Counted from the stretch's first letter, positions 11,100-26,015 are shown. The stretch: DNA of 64,000 nucleotides from Eutrigla gurnardus (GCA_963514095.1 OY741285.1:9053116-9117115), one strand, 5' to 3'. Numbers and translations: made by a program. Notes: generated from the sequence alone by a model not told the origin.

Positions 11100-14000
11100 C
11101 ATTGACCAGGCTGTCCAATAAGCTAATGGCGGGGCACTTTGCTGGTCTTGTTCTGCCAATCTCACAGAGACGCTCAGCACCTGCGAGTGTGAAGGGGCAG
11201 CATCCAAAACACCCCAATTTCCCTGATTGCACACAAGCACCGAACGGAGGAAAACAGAGAGAGACAGAGCGCGAGAGAGAGAGAGGGAGAGAGATAAAGA
11301 CATTAAGTGAGAGATTGGAAGTGAGCATAAATTATAAAAGAGTTGTTTAAAGCCTCAGGTCATAATGCTTGCTCAAGTTCTGGATTTCATAAGACTGCAG
11401 AAGTAAAGAGAACACATTGTAAAGGAGTAACAAATGGTGAAAGCCCTCAGATCAACCCTGTTGGGCCATTGTTTTTACAGGAGTCCACCACTAGCTAAAA
11501 AGCATATAACAACAACAACCCAAATGTGATCTGAACATTTAAATGCAATAAAGTAAATGTTGCCATCACTGGCCAAATCAAAGAGAAAGTAAATGTTGGT
11601 TTGGCAGAAGGATGTCTTTATGCCTCCCTTAACGTCACATCTTAGCATCTTGTGTTTTACGAAGAAAAAAAATACCACTTTTCCTATCATTACACATCAC
11701 CATTACGTTTCCAGGTTGTTTTTCTTCTACGTTGCCAGGTCATTTAATTGCACTCAAGCTGTAATTTGAATATTTGGATAAAGCTTCTGAGAGCAGCATT
11801 AACGCTAGAATACATAACGTGGGAACATTATGCTGCAACGTGATCGTGTCAACAAAACTGACACTTGTTGCAATTACCTTACTCCGAGTGCTTCGCCAAA
11901 TAAATGAAGCAATTTGCAAGATTTGCTCGGATCTGCCTCAAAGGACTCTTATTTTCTAAATGTAATCAGTCTGTTATTGTAGAGCACACGGAAAGGTACA
12001 AACTAAATTTGGCAGCGGAAATAGGTGCATCGATCAGCCATGCCAGCCCAGAAGCAAAAGAGACGAGTTTTGTGTGCACACATCGAAACTTGCTAAGTCA
12101 CAGAAGAAGTACGAAGACAGAGGAAGTTTGGAGATGAAAAAACTGAAGCTGTGAAAAGAAAGAAGCAGAAGGAAAATAAAAAAAGAGAGGGGGTCTATCA
12201 CATACCTACCATTCTATTATGCAATAAAGGACTAAAAAGCGATGAGGTGTAACGTTTTGCATATTTTTCAAAACTGCTATAATATTGCTTTGTTTTATAG
12301 TCATGGGAATAAATCATTTAAATAAAATTCAAAGCAAAAGCTAGAAAGCAAGAGGGATTTAAATGAAGAGAGAGAGAGGCAGACAGGGTGGGGGCGCTGG
12401 TTTAGTCAGGTCAGTTGAGGACATTTAGCAACATTTCCACTGTATTGGTTCCATTTAGAAGAAGTCGTCCGCTTTGTCACATCCTGGAAGGTCTAGTCCC
12501 ATTTAAGGCCTTTAAATCATATAATCCCTTTCAGCTGAACTCCGCTGCTGTTAAAAATATGATGTCGGGGAAACGGAGCTCCGGTTCTTCTTGATTGGAT
12601 GGTATATAAGCGGAAAGTTGCAGTATAATTTAATTCAAGGTTTACGTGGTATCAAAATGAAAATCTTATGGAAATCAGGGTTTCTTTAGGGAGTGTGCGA
12701 ATGACAAATGTGAAGTAATGCCACGTTATTTTATCTGCTGGTGTTTTCTCACAAAATACTTGAGCAGGCGCCGGAACGAGTTTGAAGTGGGGTTGAAAAA
12801 AAAAGACAAAAAACAAGAGCTGGTTTCAGGCTGGGTTCCCCAAAACAATATTGAAAATTCCAGAGGCCAACTAGCATTCACGCACGTTTTCATGTGGGAT
12901 ATTACGATATAAGCTAAAAAAAAGTCCAACAAAAACTGTCATTATGTTAGGTGCGTAGCTAGGTGCTAGTAGCGTCTTTTTACACACAGTGATTTAGTCT
13001 ACATGTTCTAAATTAATAATCTGCTAAAATAAACTGCGCCTGATATTGACAGACACAGACACACCATCATAACCTGAATTTCCATTCAAGGAGTTAGGAG
13101 TAGGTAGTCTATACAATAGTAATGATAATCAAAAACATAATCTCCATTTCCTGTCCTGTGCACGCAGCCAATAAGGTCATTCCCATTCTCAACGCAGTGC
13201 CAAGACGCACCTGCATATTTTGGCCTGTGAATCACTGACAGATTTTAATTTCATTGCATTTTACAAGAGCCCTATAACATTGAAACGATCAAAAACATTG
13301 AAACAATCTTGTACTTCATAAAGTCCTCAGTCCAGCAATAGATCTAGCCTACTGTTAATAACATATAAGCACACAGTGATATGACAACATTGTTTTTATT
13401 GAATCGATTAATGACATCTCATTCTCTCAAACTTCCCTGACATGTACCTTAGCCTTTCGGATCACTGTTTACACATTTGTCCCGGTAGCATTTGTTTGTA
13501 GCCCTAGTAACGCACCTAGGGCTTAGCTTAGCATCTATGCTAGCAACTGCTTTCCACGTTGATCATCATTGACCGTAGCCTAGTATAGCGATGTAGTATC
13601 CAAGATCTGTAGTCCTCCACACACAAGTTTCAAGAACAAATACAAATGAAGGTAGCGTAAAGCAGTAAAGCACAGTGATTTATAAGGTAAGTGTGGTGGT
13701 GTCGTAGCCTCGTTGGTCGTAGGATAACCCTTTTCCTGGACCTGGTTTGCGGGCGAAGTATCCGATTGGCTGAGCATGACATCATGACCAAGAGGCCAGA
13801 ATAGGGCAGATGTAATTAAAGCTACAGCGCTGTAAATAGATCTAGTTCATGCTGCAATCACTGCGATGCCGTGCCGTGGTCAACAACTTATTTTTTTCCC
13901 CCATGAAAAGTGGGGGTGCGGTCGCACCCTCTGCACCGGTGCTTCTGGCGCGCCTGGAGGGTGAAGTACTCCGGGGGCGTTTTTTAACACACTCCCCTCA

Positions 14001-17000
14001 CACATATGGTAGTTAGGTGCTGGCTCACAGAGAGCCATCTGACAAAGCACTCAACTATTTCATTTAAAAATCAGTGGATTGAAGTTTTGGCACATTCTGT
14101 GTCCTTTTATAAACTTTTCATAACATTAACCACACTGTCACCGAAATATAGATGAGACATCAGTCCCTGAGTCATGGGTTTGCGTGTGAGGAGAGGGAGT
14201 GAATTTAATAGTGGGAGCGGGGAAAATGCATCTTGGGATTGAGCGTGCAAACATCAATCAGCTGTTTTCAGAAAGCGAGGTTTCCAAACAGACAGAAACG
14301 CACAAGGAACGCTTTCCCAAATGCACCGCTTTGAGTCCAATTTACAAATCAACACGCACGCATGAACATATTCGACTCCACTCACTTTGTAGGTAATGGA
14401 CCAGGAGCACAGCTACGCTTTGACGACCGTTTCCTGTCCTCCATTAAGCCCTGATGACACATTTCCTGTTTCCTGCCAGCAGGAGATGCAACGTTAGGAG
14501 GAGTTTCAGAACAGGAAAAAGATGCGTGAACGTGTACGCTCATATGTGAAGGGGTGTATCCACATGTTGCCATTCACATGAGAGGGAGTGAATAATGAGG
14601 CATGCCCCTCGGTTAACATGGCATAAGTAGGTGTTAACTATGACAGATTGCGCTGCCACTAGTGACCGTGGTTGAGCAGTCAGATAGCCTTCACCTCTCC
14701 GCTCCCCGATTGTCACATAATTGCATGGATGGCAATAAATCTCACATCTCATTTCGTGCAGTTGGTTTCACCTCTAATGTCGTGGCAGCTCCGATTTTCA
14801 ATTTGTCTGACGCTCTTTTCTGGAGAGGATCTCCAGCTAACAACGAGCGAGCTTGATGCTGTCATGCTGTCACATGGACATGGGCATTAGTTGTTGTGTT
14901 GCTGAGCGTTAATAAATGTGTTCCAAAATTGACATATACAATGTTTGGAAAGGTGACATCTACTGCCTATTTTCAGGATCTTGTTACCCTGGGGACACTT
15001 ATATTTCAAAATACACTGGCTTAAATGACCGCCGCCATTAAAGTTTTTACTCGTTTTTCCACAAGAGGAGAAAATATAACAAGCATTAAAATGTTGGCCC
15101 TAACACAAGTACAAATCGCAATTTTAAGTGATAGCAATGTCTCTTTTATGATTTGTTGGAGATCGTTTTTCACGAAGGATCAATTTAAGTCTGTTTTGGA
15201 CTAAATATTAGTTGATCTATGAACTGTGTGTAAAATTTGGTGTGGACACTAGATTGAGCAGATAAATGCTTAAGTCTATCAGTGAGTTATGTTTGGCATC
15301 TCAAAACGGTCAAATCAACTATAGTGATTGTTTTAAATGTAATATTAACCTTGGTGTCATATATTTCTGGTTTCAAAAATACTGAGGACAAATCCATAGA
15401 CAGCCAGCATGGGTGGGTTTGTCCAATCAGGTGTAAGACGTGTTCATGTTGACATCTAAGGGAAAGGAACTAGTGTCAATCATTTATTGTGTGGGGTTAC
15501 TTGGGACGACGTCTGCTGAGCAAATGTCTAGTGAGACCTGACAGACCAAGCTGATGGGGAAAATGTGGGCAGGAGTTTTAAGGCTGACTGTTCACATTGC
15601 ATTTGTCACTCGCTTTATTGAGGTGTGTTTAGTTGTTTATTTCAAAAGTCTGATACACAAGATGGAACTTTGCAATTTAGTATTTCACAAAAAAACTTTG
15701 CTAAAAATGTGTGCAGCAGAGGCCAAGATATGCAGAATTTTAGTTCTGATCGACTGTCATTAGACATCAGACAGTCATTACCTCCATGTACAAACTGATA
15801 ATGATTCATCAATCATGGCTAAAATAACCACTACTGATCAAACAGCGTCCTGTCTGAGTTTGTACCTGTGCTCAGTGAATTTAATTGAGCTGTATTCACT
15901 GTGAATAGTGTTGGGACCTCAAGGTTAGTGTATCAGGTTTGAAATTGCTCCTCCGAGTGCCCCAACAATAGCAAGCCACGCATCGGCTGGTTTACTACAG
16001 CGGTATGAACCCAAAATAAACAATTTCGTTGTTATTTAATTGCAATTAACGGATAAAAAGGATGAAGAAATGAGAACATAATGACAACCATTTTGATAAA
16101 AGTCCAAAGTCACATTTTCTTAGGTCTGTCTGCAAGAGAATAAGCAAACAACTTTTAAAATGACTGTTTTCTGAATGGAGTTTGGATGTTTTGTCTCCTT
16201 TTCTGATTCAGTGATGACAGGAGAAGCGTGAATGTACCTAGTAAATAGATTTTTACACATGACATATCCATTGTACTATTATACATTTCCCTGCAAATTC
16301 AAAACATTCAAGCCAGTTTGGTTAAGCCAGGTATTTTAAGTAAATTCATCCATTCTTGTAAACACCTGAACAGAAAGTCAACTACCATTCTCAGCTACGA
16401 CCAGCACTCTCAATTCTCAGTGAATATTCTCCAACAAAATGTCAGACTTAGAAAATCTGCTTCTGTCAGCCTGGAGAACTAATTCTTCGCGTCACTTTGC
16501 AGGCCCGACATACTGCCCTGGAACAGGCGGCAGGGCTTGCACGCAGCTCACAGCTGCCAACACCACTTAAATGTTGTCGCCGGAGTTTGGCTGCAAATCT
16601 GCTGATCCAATGATCTGCAGGGCACTGATCAGCACGCAGGCGGCTGGTGCACACGGTTCCTCTTAAACCTTGATCCTACATTACCAACGGGGGACCCGCA
16701 GACCCAACAGGTATACGTTTCGTCATATATCAGGTGTTTTTATTCTATCATATCATGTCACTGTTTTCTGTTATAATTAGCGGGGGACCTCAGTCAAACG
16801 CACCCAAAGCTTAAGCAGTTTTAAGCGATGGCGCTAGTTATTGAGGTCATGTGAGCCGTGGGTCCTAATTTAAAGTATCACATACTATCAGGAGGGTATG
16901 GGGCAGTCTTTTGTGTTTATTGTCAAGTGTATTCTTGAGGTCCCCAGTCCCAGTCCTTGTATATTAAATACGTTGGAAGGAAAATGCTTAGGACTTGAAA

Positions 17001-17485
17001 CACAATTTGAAAAACCAATAAGGGAGTTGAATAAATATATCAGCCAGCACAGAAATGAATGACCTGCTTCTACAAGTTCATGGGCTTTCTAAGGAATAGC
17101 AACACACAAACTCTTCAAAACACATCAAAACTGACAGCTTTGTTAAATATTAATGACAGTGGGGGTGCTAAAGAATGGACCGGGAGAGAACATAATTGGA
17201 AAAAAAATGAAGGAGTGCAAATAATTGGTTGTAAAGTTGTCTTTCTTTGGGTAGGACTGGTTTCATATTCTGGGAAGGGAGCACAAGAAAGAGAGGAAGG
17301 AGCACATCAAGAAGAATGGAGAGGAGGGGATATGATGGAGAACTGGCATGACAATGGTTGTGTTGAAAAAATAAAAGGTATCTTCTATCTGGAATGTGCC
17401 AATGTTGTTGACTAAATGTTTACAGAATTGCTAGTGGCTCTGTCATTCTGTACACAGCTAAAAAGGAATCACAATGACAAAGCTA
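11100..17485. other. No gene recognised
   Basis: Apart from the GC-rich hairpin element at 13.9 kb I see no exon with paired splice sites and no RNA gene. A TATATAA box at 12,602 has no associated frame. Confidence 0.55.
13890..13990. repeat. GC-rich repeat end with a hairpin
   Basis: GGGTGCG-GT-CGCACCC (13914-13929) is a perfect 7-bp stem with a 2-nt loop. It is followed by CTGCACCGGTGCTTCTGGCG, which contains a further small palindrome (GCACCGGTGC). The base composition differs sharply from the AT-rich flanks. It resembles the end of a short DNA transposon. Confidence 0.35.
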
Positions 17486-17489
17486 ACAT

Positions 17490-17615
17490 GCCGATGTCCA
17501 TCCATCCATCCATTTTCTACCGCTTATCCTGTATTTAGGGTCGCGGGGGGGCTGGAGCCGATCCCAGCCGTCATTGGGCGAAGGAAGGGTACAACCTGGA
17601 CAGGACGAACATGCC
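17490..17615 (+). repeat. Teleost interspersed repeat, family C (CCATCCATTTTCTACCGC type)
   Basis: The CCATCCATCCATTTTCTACC start is followed by CGCTTATCC, GTCGCGGGGGGGCTGGAGCC and ATCCCAGCCGTCATTGGGCG. This is the best preserved copy here of one of the commonest repeats of fish genomes. It is truncated after CCTGGACAGGA. Confidence 0.75.
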
Positions 17616-17984
17616 GATGTTTAACAGGTATATCATGTTTACCTATATTTAAATGAATAGTGGAGTAATGTCTACCTGGGCAGAAAATGAAATCACTCTC
17701 CCTCCATGTGATTTTTTGACATCGCCATTCGTAACATTCGAGTAACGATAACTGACATCTAAAGTGGACTTAAACACTTTTTCCTTAAGGAAGGGATAAG
17801 TCTCATCAGTGGGCTCTAAGCTTTATCTTTGCCCCCTAAAGGTTGTTCAGTGACCTGAGAAAATCCTCAACCTCCATACGTGCTGGAAATCCATACTATT
17901 CCCACCTGAGCTCCTCCAAATGCGAAGAAGTATCCTCTCTGGTTTCAGTAAACACTCCTGGAAATAAAGCTGCTTACTACCACC

Positions 17985-18395
17985 ATGTAGGGTTCTTTGG
18001 CTTGTCCTATAGGGTTGTACCTAGAATCATCTGTGAATGCTTCCACCCACAACCCCCTATGCAACAGTGAACCCTTCAATGGTGCGATAGATCCATCCAG
18101 AAGCCTCTCTGGAGGTTCTATCCAGAACCTTTCCATTTTCTAAGGGGGTTTAAAAGAACCCACCTGGGGGGTTCTACCTAGAATCAATTTATATCCCAAG
18201 GGTTACACCTAAAACCCACCCAGGGTTCCTTGTGATGTGGTGCAGCATAACCAACAACAATCATGGTTCACAATCACAGTTTTTGGGGGGTGTCAGCTGG
18301 AAGGATCTTTTAAGACACTTGCTTTCAATGATACTCTTTCTTCCAAAAGGGGTTCTTTGGATGAAAAGGGCTCTAGAGAGAACCCTTAGAGGAAA
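17985..18395. repeat. GGTTCT-rich repeat, probable non-autonomous DNA transposon
   Basis: GGGTTCTTTGG occurs near both ends (17991 and about 18350). Between them GGTTCT and its complement AGAACC recur many times, for example GGTTCTATCCAGAACC and AGAACCCACCTGGGGGGTTC. The dense inverted pairs suggest a foldback-type element. Exact ends were not found. Confidence 0.45.
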
Positions 18396-18399
18396 AGCA

Positions 18400-19723
18400 A
18401 GTAAGTGATTCTGGATAGAAAATCAGCAAAATAAGAGTGGTCTGCTTCATTGTATGCTTCGGACTATTTTTTTTCCCAAACCTGTCTAGAACTGTCCTTG
18501 TTGTGATTTAATGTGTCAGTCTCGCCTTTATCTATAATACATGTATAGTAGAGTACAAATTACAAGTCTAGACCATGTGCTGGTGGACAGCCTCCAACAT
18601 TCAGATTATAAGTACTAGATCTCTGGCAGGATCTCATTATCATGTCCCCGCCAGTTACACACACAATCACAATGAGATCCTCTGATGAGCCACTGATATC
18701 ATGGAGCGTGGCATGGCATTTTAAAATAGCCTCTTTTATCAACTTTTATCCTCATGTGCTACCTCACATTATATATTTAAAAGTTGTACCTCTGAGCTAT
18801 TAATAATGAATGAGTTAAGCTAATTTTCTTTTAGCCAAAAAAGAGCTTCTGACTTTATATAACAGCACTTGGTTTGAGTGAATGCATTTTAACACTGTAC
18901 TGTACTGTGATTTTAAATATAAATAGGCTGTGTGGTTACATCCATTTAACCATGTTTTAATCAATAACCTCTCATATCTGTTATTATTATATATATTATT
19001 AAATATAAGGTTACAGCCAGCAGCTGGTTAGCTTAGCTCAAAATCTGCACACAGATTTTTTATTTTTTTTAACTTTTTACTACTTTCTTTGTAGAGTGAA
19101 AGAAATTAAACATAACATTAACCATTGGACGAGTCCAGGCCAGTTGGCTGGTTTCCCCAATGTTTGTGTGCCGCTGAACTAGGAGAAATATGGGAGTTGT
19201 ATCTTCTATCTTCTTCTAATCTATTTCCAAAAACGATGTATTTCAGTGTATACTACAACTTGGCCTTCCACAAAGGGGAAAAGCAGCAAATATAAATGCT
19301 ACCAAGCAGTGAGAATGTCCGTCATGTTGCAGAGCTGGCGACACCAGTGCAATCTTTCCCAAAAGTAGCATCGAAAGTCAGTAAATCTATGAGTTTGAAA
19401 CTATTTGTAGCCTCCAGTGATCCAGTTCTAACTTTTCTGGAACAAAATTTTGTTGCTGAGAAATATTTAGCCAACTAGACTGCTCAGTCTGAAGGGAGGG
19501 AGAGCGAGTGAAAGAAAGGCAGGGAGAGAGAGAGGGATGGTGGAATCAGTTATGCCAAGAGCTGTGCGTTGACCCTGATTAAAAGCCTCCCCTAACTCAC
19601 TGGGACAACTGATAAGACCAATGCTCTCTGGGCGGTGTGCGTGTTATGTGTGAGTATGTTCAGGAGCCAGAGCAGGAGATAAGGTGGGCCTACCCATGTG
19701 CATGTGGAGAGAGAGAGAGAGAG

Positions 19724-19777
<54 letters not shown>

Positions 19778-22700
19778 GACACCAATTCTCCTGTGTAAAC
19801 ATGCTGACCTGGCACAACACCAGTAGACACTTTGAAGTTGGCAATAGCCACTGTAATCTCCCTCCCTCTCTCGCCGTCTCTCCCACACATACATCCCCAC
19901 ACACAGTGAGCCAGAGGCGAGACTTAACACCGGCAACCTTCTGTGGCTTAGCATGAGGCCACTAACACACACACACACACACACTCCTGAACACACACAC
20001 ACAAACAGACAAATACGCTTCCATTGTCACAAACAATTGCATCCCCCATCTCTTGAGATAAAACAATACATTCTCTCGCACACAAAAACACAGACTCTAA
20101 CATAACCCTTCATTTTTTTTTGTGTGTGTGTGCCACTTATAATGGAAATTTCTGCTGACAGTTATGGGCGAGTGTGTGTTTTGCTAAAAGTGCCTTCCCC
20201 ACTCTGGAGTGGATCACACAACAGCCTTCAGAGCATCTCCAGGCTTGAAATCAGACACAATCATCAGACAATCATCTCTGCAAATCCTCCAAATAATACA
20301 GTTCATCCAAACGGGCGCACAAATAATGAGACAAAATAATAGTAAGACATCAAATACATATGCAATGCTTTGTAGGTTAAAAAAGCATGGGATGCACATT
20401 GGAGAGCTGAGCTTGGAAGGTAACGCCCACTTTATTAATTATTAGGATTGTCTGGCTTAAAAAGGTAAAGATGAAAACTGCATATTCTGTGGACGACCCA
20501 GTCCCATGGGAAATGTGATATTGTTCTACTGTCATGAAAAGAGACGCTGCTCTTGAATTATTTAAAGCTGCATTAAATCAATCTTTGGGGCAGAAATATA
20601 CAACAAGCTAAAAATAATCCTGCACATTTCACGTATTCTGGCCTTTTAAAGATGAGGGCTAATGTGTTAGCAGACATATCTTCTGGTGATCCATCATATT
20701 TAAGTTCAATCTGTTCTCTTCATTTTGGTCTCCTGAGACAAACACCTGCCTCTTTAGCTGCTAAACGCTCTGCTATGTTCACCAAAAAAGGTCGCTAGCT
20801 TTGCCTGATGCGGGGCAGGCAGGATATAGTGAGATTTTTAAAGCCTTTGCACTGAAAATAGCTACCTGCTGTAGGTGGAAACAAGGTGGATGAGAGTGGT
20901 GAAACAACAAACAAGTTGATGTCAAGACGGTCATGAAGTGACTGCAATTGGTTTGTTACTTCTAGCCGCACATTTCCCATTAAATGTAGTTGTTTGGCGT
21001 TTTGGCAGCTTTAAATGTACCTTTGAGTACCAATAATGATGTTCCATTCACCTCCATTGTTTTTGGGTGGATGTTTATCTTATAAAAAAAATACAGCAAA
21101 ACCCAAACTAGCAATACTGAATCCCACTAGATTCATGAACATACATATATTATTGTCCAATTAACCAGGTACTTGGTTGTGTTTGGCCTTGTACTGTATG
21201 TGGCCTGCATGTGTACGCAGTATCTGTTTTGTGTTACTATTTAACGGAACACAATAAATGAATTCTTACATTCCTCACAGTGCTCTTATATCACTTCACT
21301 GACAGTTAAGGCAACCCTTTTTGCTCCTGACATACAGAGAAATGAAAGCCATTATTCATGCACTCTGTAAAATGCACTATTATCACTTGGTCTATTGTAG
21401 AATAACAAACTCCTGACCCTAAATAACCACTACAGCTGTGTCTGCCTTAGGAGGCTGCAACATGGGTGAAAGCCTGCTAATTCATTACCTCATTGCCCAC
21501 TGGTTATGTCCCACTTTCACATTGCCAGCCACACGAAAGAGATTGCCACCGCACCAACTGTTGTTGGCCGTGTATCATTACCTCAATATGTTAAATTATG
21601 AGTAAGCATACACAGTGGAGACGACGAGTCTCTGTGGCAAACACAGTACCATGTTATAATATGTCTAAGGCTCATTGACTAAGTCTTTCTTATTTGGGTC
21701 CAGGATTGAAGAGGTTTAGGGGCCCCTGATCAGATAGAGAGCTACTTAGGGTATTAAACTGGGGCAGGGGGTTCTCAGAACTTTTACCACACAGGATTAA
21801 AATTGAGTTAATTTAATCTTACTCTGGGAATAAAGCAAACTTGTATACTTCTTGCAAAGCGGCCCACCATAAACAACCAAAAACTAACTTACGACCCACT
21901 TTTAGAAACTACAGGTTTAATTGGAAAGTCAGCTTGTTGTTGAGTTCACCTTTTTTATTTCTTTAAATGAGTGTATTAACAAAAGTAACATGTATTACTT
22001 CTACTTTCTTTTCCATTTGCTCTTATTTTGGAATTATATAAAGATGTTTATCGCAGTGAACAATTCAACAAATTGCGTAATGCTCTTCACAAATAATAAA
22101 GAGAATAAAAAAATGTGGTCACAAAGGACACAACAGACAAAAAAATAAGTTAGGCAGCTCTTGTTTCTTTGTTTCCTCTGCCTGGGTTGCCAGATATGCG
22201 GATTCCAGGCAGTGTTTTGGCCAGGAGGCAGATAATCTTGTTAGGAACAATTAACTCGGTTGTATTGTTGAATGTAAACTCAATCCCTAACACAGAAGCA
22301 TTCAAAACAGCACCTGGCAACGCAACCAACAAACTCCAACAAAAATGTCAGGATCGACACTACTCTGCATGAAGTTGGAACATAACAGACACAGTCATTC
22401 AAAACTTCACCCATCTAGAAAGGAATACATTAGAATAAAGCAAAGTAAAGTCAACTTTTCAGCATCACAGATGGTGCAAGTCATCTCTGGGTTTATTGTT
22501 ATTGTGAAGGCAGAGAAAACTAGCATCTGACATATATTCCATAGCCTTGAACATTATTGCCATTCTGATTTTAAGTTGGTGATCTTTGAGGAAAGAGAAC
22601 TTGTTTGCACATCCAGAAATTAAGGAGCAACATTGTCATTCATTTGGGGTTGTGTTTATGTCCATATGTTGAAGGTAAGTCTAATATTCACTCTCTTTTA

Positions 22701-22990
22701 GTTCTGTTTTTGGTCCCCACCAGGAAAATAGCAGGCTCTTTAGCGGGTTTTTTTTTACATTTATGGTCAATGTTGTCTTAATTGTAGGAATACACCTCAG
22801 GTGAAATGGAGTAGCATGTCATGTCTTCCATTACCTACACAGGTAGCACAACACATTGAAACTTGTAGCCTTGTAACAAGAGCAGAATCCGATATCAGTT
22901 GAAATGATAAGCAGCTATGTTGGCAATTGACAACAAAAAAAGATCAGAAGGCCAATTGTTTGGGTGTCAAATAAGTTCGCTTCAAAATGA
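18400..22990. other. No gene recognised
   Basis: AT-rich, with the compound microsatellite at 19.7 kb and short CA runs near 19,970 and 20,120. No coding signal. Confidence 0.55.
19707..19774. repeat. Compound (GA)10(GT)24 microsatellite
   Basis: A GA run passes directly into a GT run. Confidence 0.95.
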
Positions 22991-22994
22991 GTAG

Positions 22995-23065
22995 TTCCCA
23001 ATGTGTCGTAGTGGAAAGTAGGCTAATTCAACCTGAGAGGTCATACGTTTGATTCTCACCACATG
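22995..23065 (+). repeat. Possible tRNA-derived SINE head
   Basis: GTGTCGTAGTGGAAAGTAGG followed about 20 nt later by ACGTTTGATTCTCACC has the spacing and part of the sequence of pol III A and B boxes of a tRNA-derived SINE. It is not a functional tRNA: the acceptor arms do not pair and the B box is altered. Confidence 0.35.
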
Positions 23066-23069
23066 TTCT

Positions 23070-26015
23070 TTCATCTGACAGGAGCACTTCAATTCAGTTC
23101 ATAACCCTGCAGAGTATGTTTTTAGTTACTAAGCAGCGAGTTCTGTTCACAGCGGCTTGACTAACCCAATAAGACGTGACATCTATGACAGCTTGTTGCG
23201 AGCATGAAGCCAAATGTACAACTCCCAGCACGGGTACAACAACACCGTCTGGTAGAGTTGGAAAGAAGCACTCTGAACAAAAATCGACAAGCCGTTGTTA
23301 TCTGGGGCTGTATTCACAAATGCACACGGGAAAAACAGTACTTCATAGACATGAAAAATCCCATTACATGCATTGTAAATGCTAAGGAGCGGGGGGCCGT
23401 ATATCTGCAAAAACCATAAAAGGAAGAATAAGATCAGATAGAGAACATATGCTTTTGATATACACAGAGAATTGGGCAATACCTGGGAGGATTACACCGT
23501 CCACTCTAGATAGAAAGGGAAGAACTCAGCCATAGCCTGCAATCTGTCAGGGATAAGAATAGTTAGCCATGCTCACATGAGTGTGGCTAATACAATATGA
23601 CATCTTCCTAATAGGTAGCCAGGCCACTGGGACGAAGGGACCAAATGAACTCGAGCATGGGTTCAGTCAGACGAGACTTTAGCATGTTTAGGCCTGGAGT
23701 TTCTCTCTCACATACCCAGCCTTTCGCTACACTCATGCATGCACACTCATCTTTTCCCTGCTGTCACTGTTTGGGGCTGTCAATCATGATGTCAGCTGTT
23801 TTCATCAGCTGGTTACATTCATCCAATAGCACAGTGACACGCCTACATCGTCAGCCTATCATCTTGCAGCCGGCTCTTAAGATTCTCTCTCCGCCGTTGG
23901 TACGTTCAGGCTACTGTTACGCTCCCTCTTCGCCCTCCCCATCGCTCCCATCACCACACGGCTTAGCAGATTGATCAGCTTCATCATTTAATCAGAGTCA
24001 TCAGCCTGCCAGTCTCAGCAGAATCATCAGCCACCACCACCAGGGTCTAGACTCCACAGGGGGATTTATCTCGCTGCTGCTGAGGGCAGACGCTCCGCGA
24101 TAACAAATCTCCCCATAGAGTATAAGGCTTTCCGTAAAGACTTAATTATCACATATCATCTGTTATAATAACTAATTATCTTTTCTACATTCACTTCTTT
24201 CCTGATTGAAATACACAGAGAGGACAGGTGGGGGTGTAAATAAAGCTATAAATTAGTGAGTATAAAGGACTGTTAAAATTTAAGAGGCCTTCTGGACTTG
24301 ACCTTTGATCATTTGTTGCTGATGATTGGGACAAATCAAAACCATTTAATAACAATCTGCAACAATACTGTCAGGGAATAAACTATTACAACAACAGCAA
24401 ATGATCTCATCTCGTTCGTATCTAATGGTAACGTTTAGAGGATTAGATGCATTTATGGAATAGTAAGGCATCAAGGTTGAAGGCAGTTGTGATTCAAATA
24501 CAGACATGGAATAGATCATAGATTAATTATTATATTCATTCACTTAAAATGCAAAATATAAAATCCAGGGTTAACTCATGAAACTCATTAAATCTACTGT
24601 TTCATGCAACATTTGCATGTTAATATTATCCAGTGAAGCTAGACAGAGGGCTTATACACAAATTTGTTAAATTGTGAAAATGTATAATGATAAATTAATT
24701 TTGAGTCAATGCAGGCACGCCTTCTCTCAGCACTGGGGATTTTTTTGTAGTTCTCCTCACACACCAAAAATATAGTTGCGTTGTAAATTTCAAACAGCCA
24801 CAGGTGGAAAAAAGGACATCTGAATGTGTATCACTATTAGTGGGGCCGCCATTGATTGATTGTAATGAAATGTGAGCCAAGCTCTGTGGAAACCAGGCTA
24901 GTCGGTAAGCTTTGGCCTTGTTTGGCCCCGGTGAGGAAACAACACTCCAATTTTACTACTGTTGTAATAAGAAACGTCAGGCTACACAGCCTATATGTAT
25001 TAAGTAATAATGTACCGTCGGCATAGCAGCACTTAAACAGAGAATACTGTATCAAATCATCTTATTTCAACAATGAAAACATCTCACAGCAGTGGTTTGA
25101 GCTGGCACTATTCCTGTTGGCTTGTATCTGACTAGGGTATACACATCCATATCCTTGAGAACTATTTAAATCCAATACATTTCCCATTGCATCATAAAAT
25201 ACATCGAGGCCCTATATATTGTACACTATTATACTATATAAAACTTCAGGAAACGATAACTTAAAGTGTGAAGCCACATGCAGGAATGCACACTGATGCA
25301 CTTATTGTATTTAATTGTGCTTGTTATAAGAAAGAATATAAAAGCCAATAGAAGGTATAGCGAGACTAAAGCAGTGGTCCCCAATTGTGAACCTTACATT
25401 TACCTAGCCACATTAGAGTTAGATCACATGTGTGTATCATTCAATTACCAGACGAGCAGAGCTTTGACTTTTAAGAGCAAAGACTGAAAACATCTGCAAT
25501 AAAAGCACAACATTCAATTAACTCCTGACTTTTATTGCACATGTGTTTCTGCATTGCTCATTTCTCGCTCTTAAACTTCAGTCATTTTGAATTTGTGTAG
25601 TGTTTTGTGCTAAATCAACAAAGCAATACTCTTTTCACTGATGCATTCAGTGAAAATAATCTTCTACTCTTTCAGAAGAGATGAAGGTTTGTTCAGTTTT
25701 CGAACGAGCGGCATTCAAATGTTAAAAGTGTTCCTTCAAGATCAGGTATAGAAGCAAAGTAAGAAAGGGCCTTTTTTTTTAAATAGAAGGATCGTAAATG
25801 CACAATCCCACCACACACTAGCAACTAAACGACAAACTAACCAGCCAACATCACTTCACAGTCGATCGCCCATTCAAAAGGCAAGGACTTAGCAGCAGTT
25901 ATTTAAATCAAAGTCCTGGTGCTCCTGTCATCCAGCATGACTAACAGGATTTGACATGGTGACGATCAGACGGGTCTCAGGTTCACCAAACACATTCTGT
26001 CTGTCTGACCCCTCT

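Noticed and set aside
16466..16654. GC-richer minus-strand frame of 62 residues (Cys/Arg/Ala-rich)
   Set aside because: No domain and no convincing acceptor and donor pair around it.
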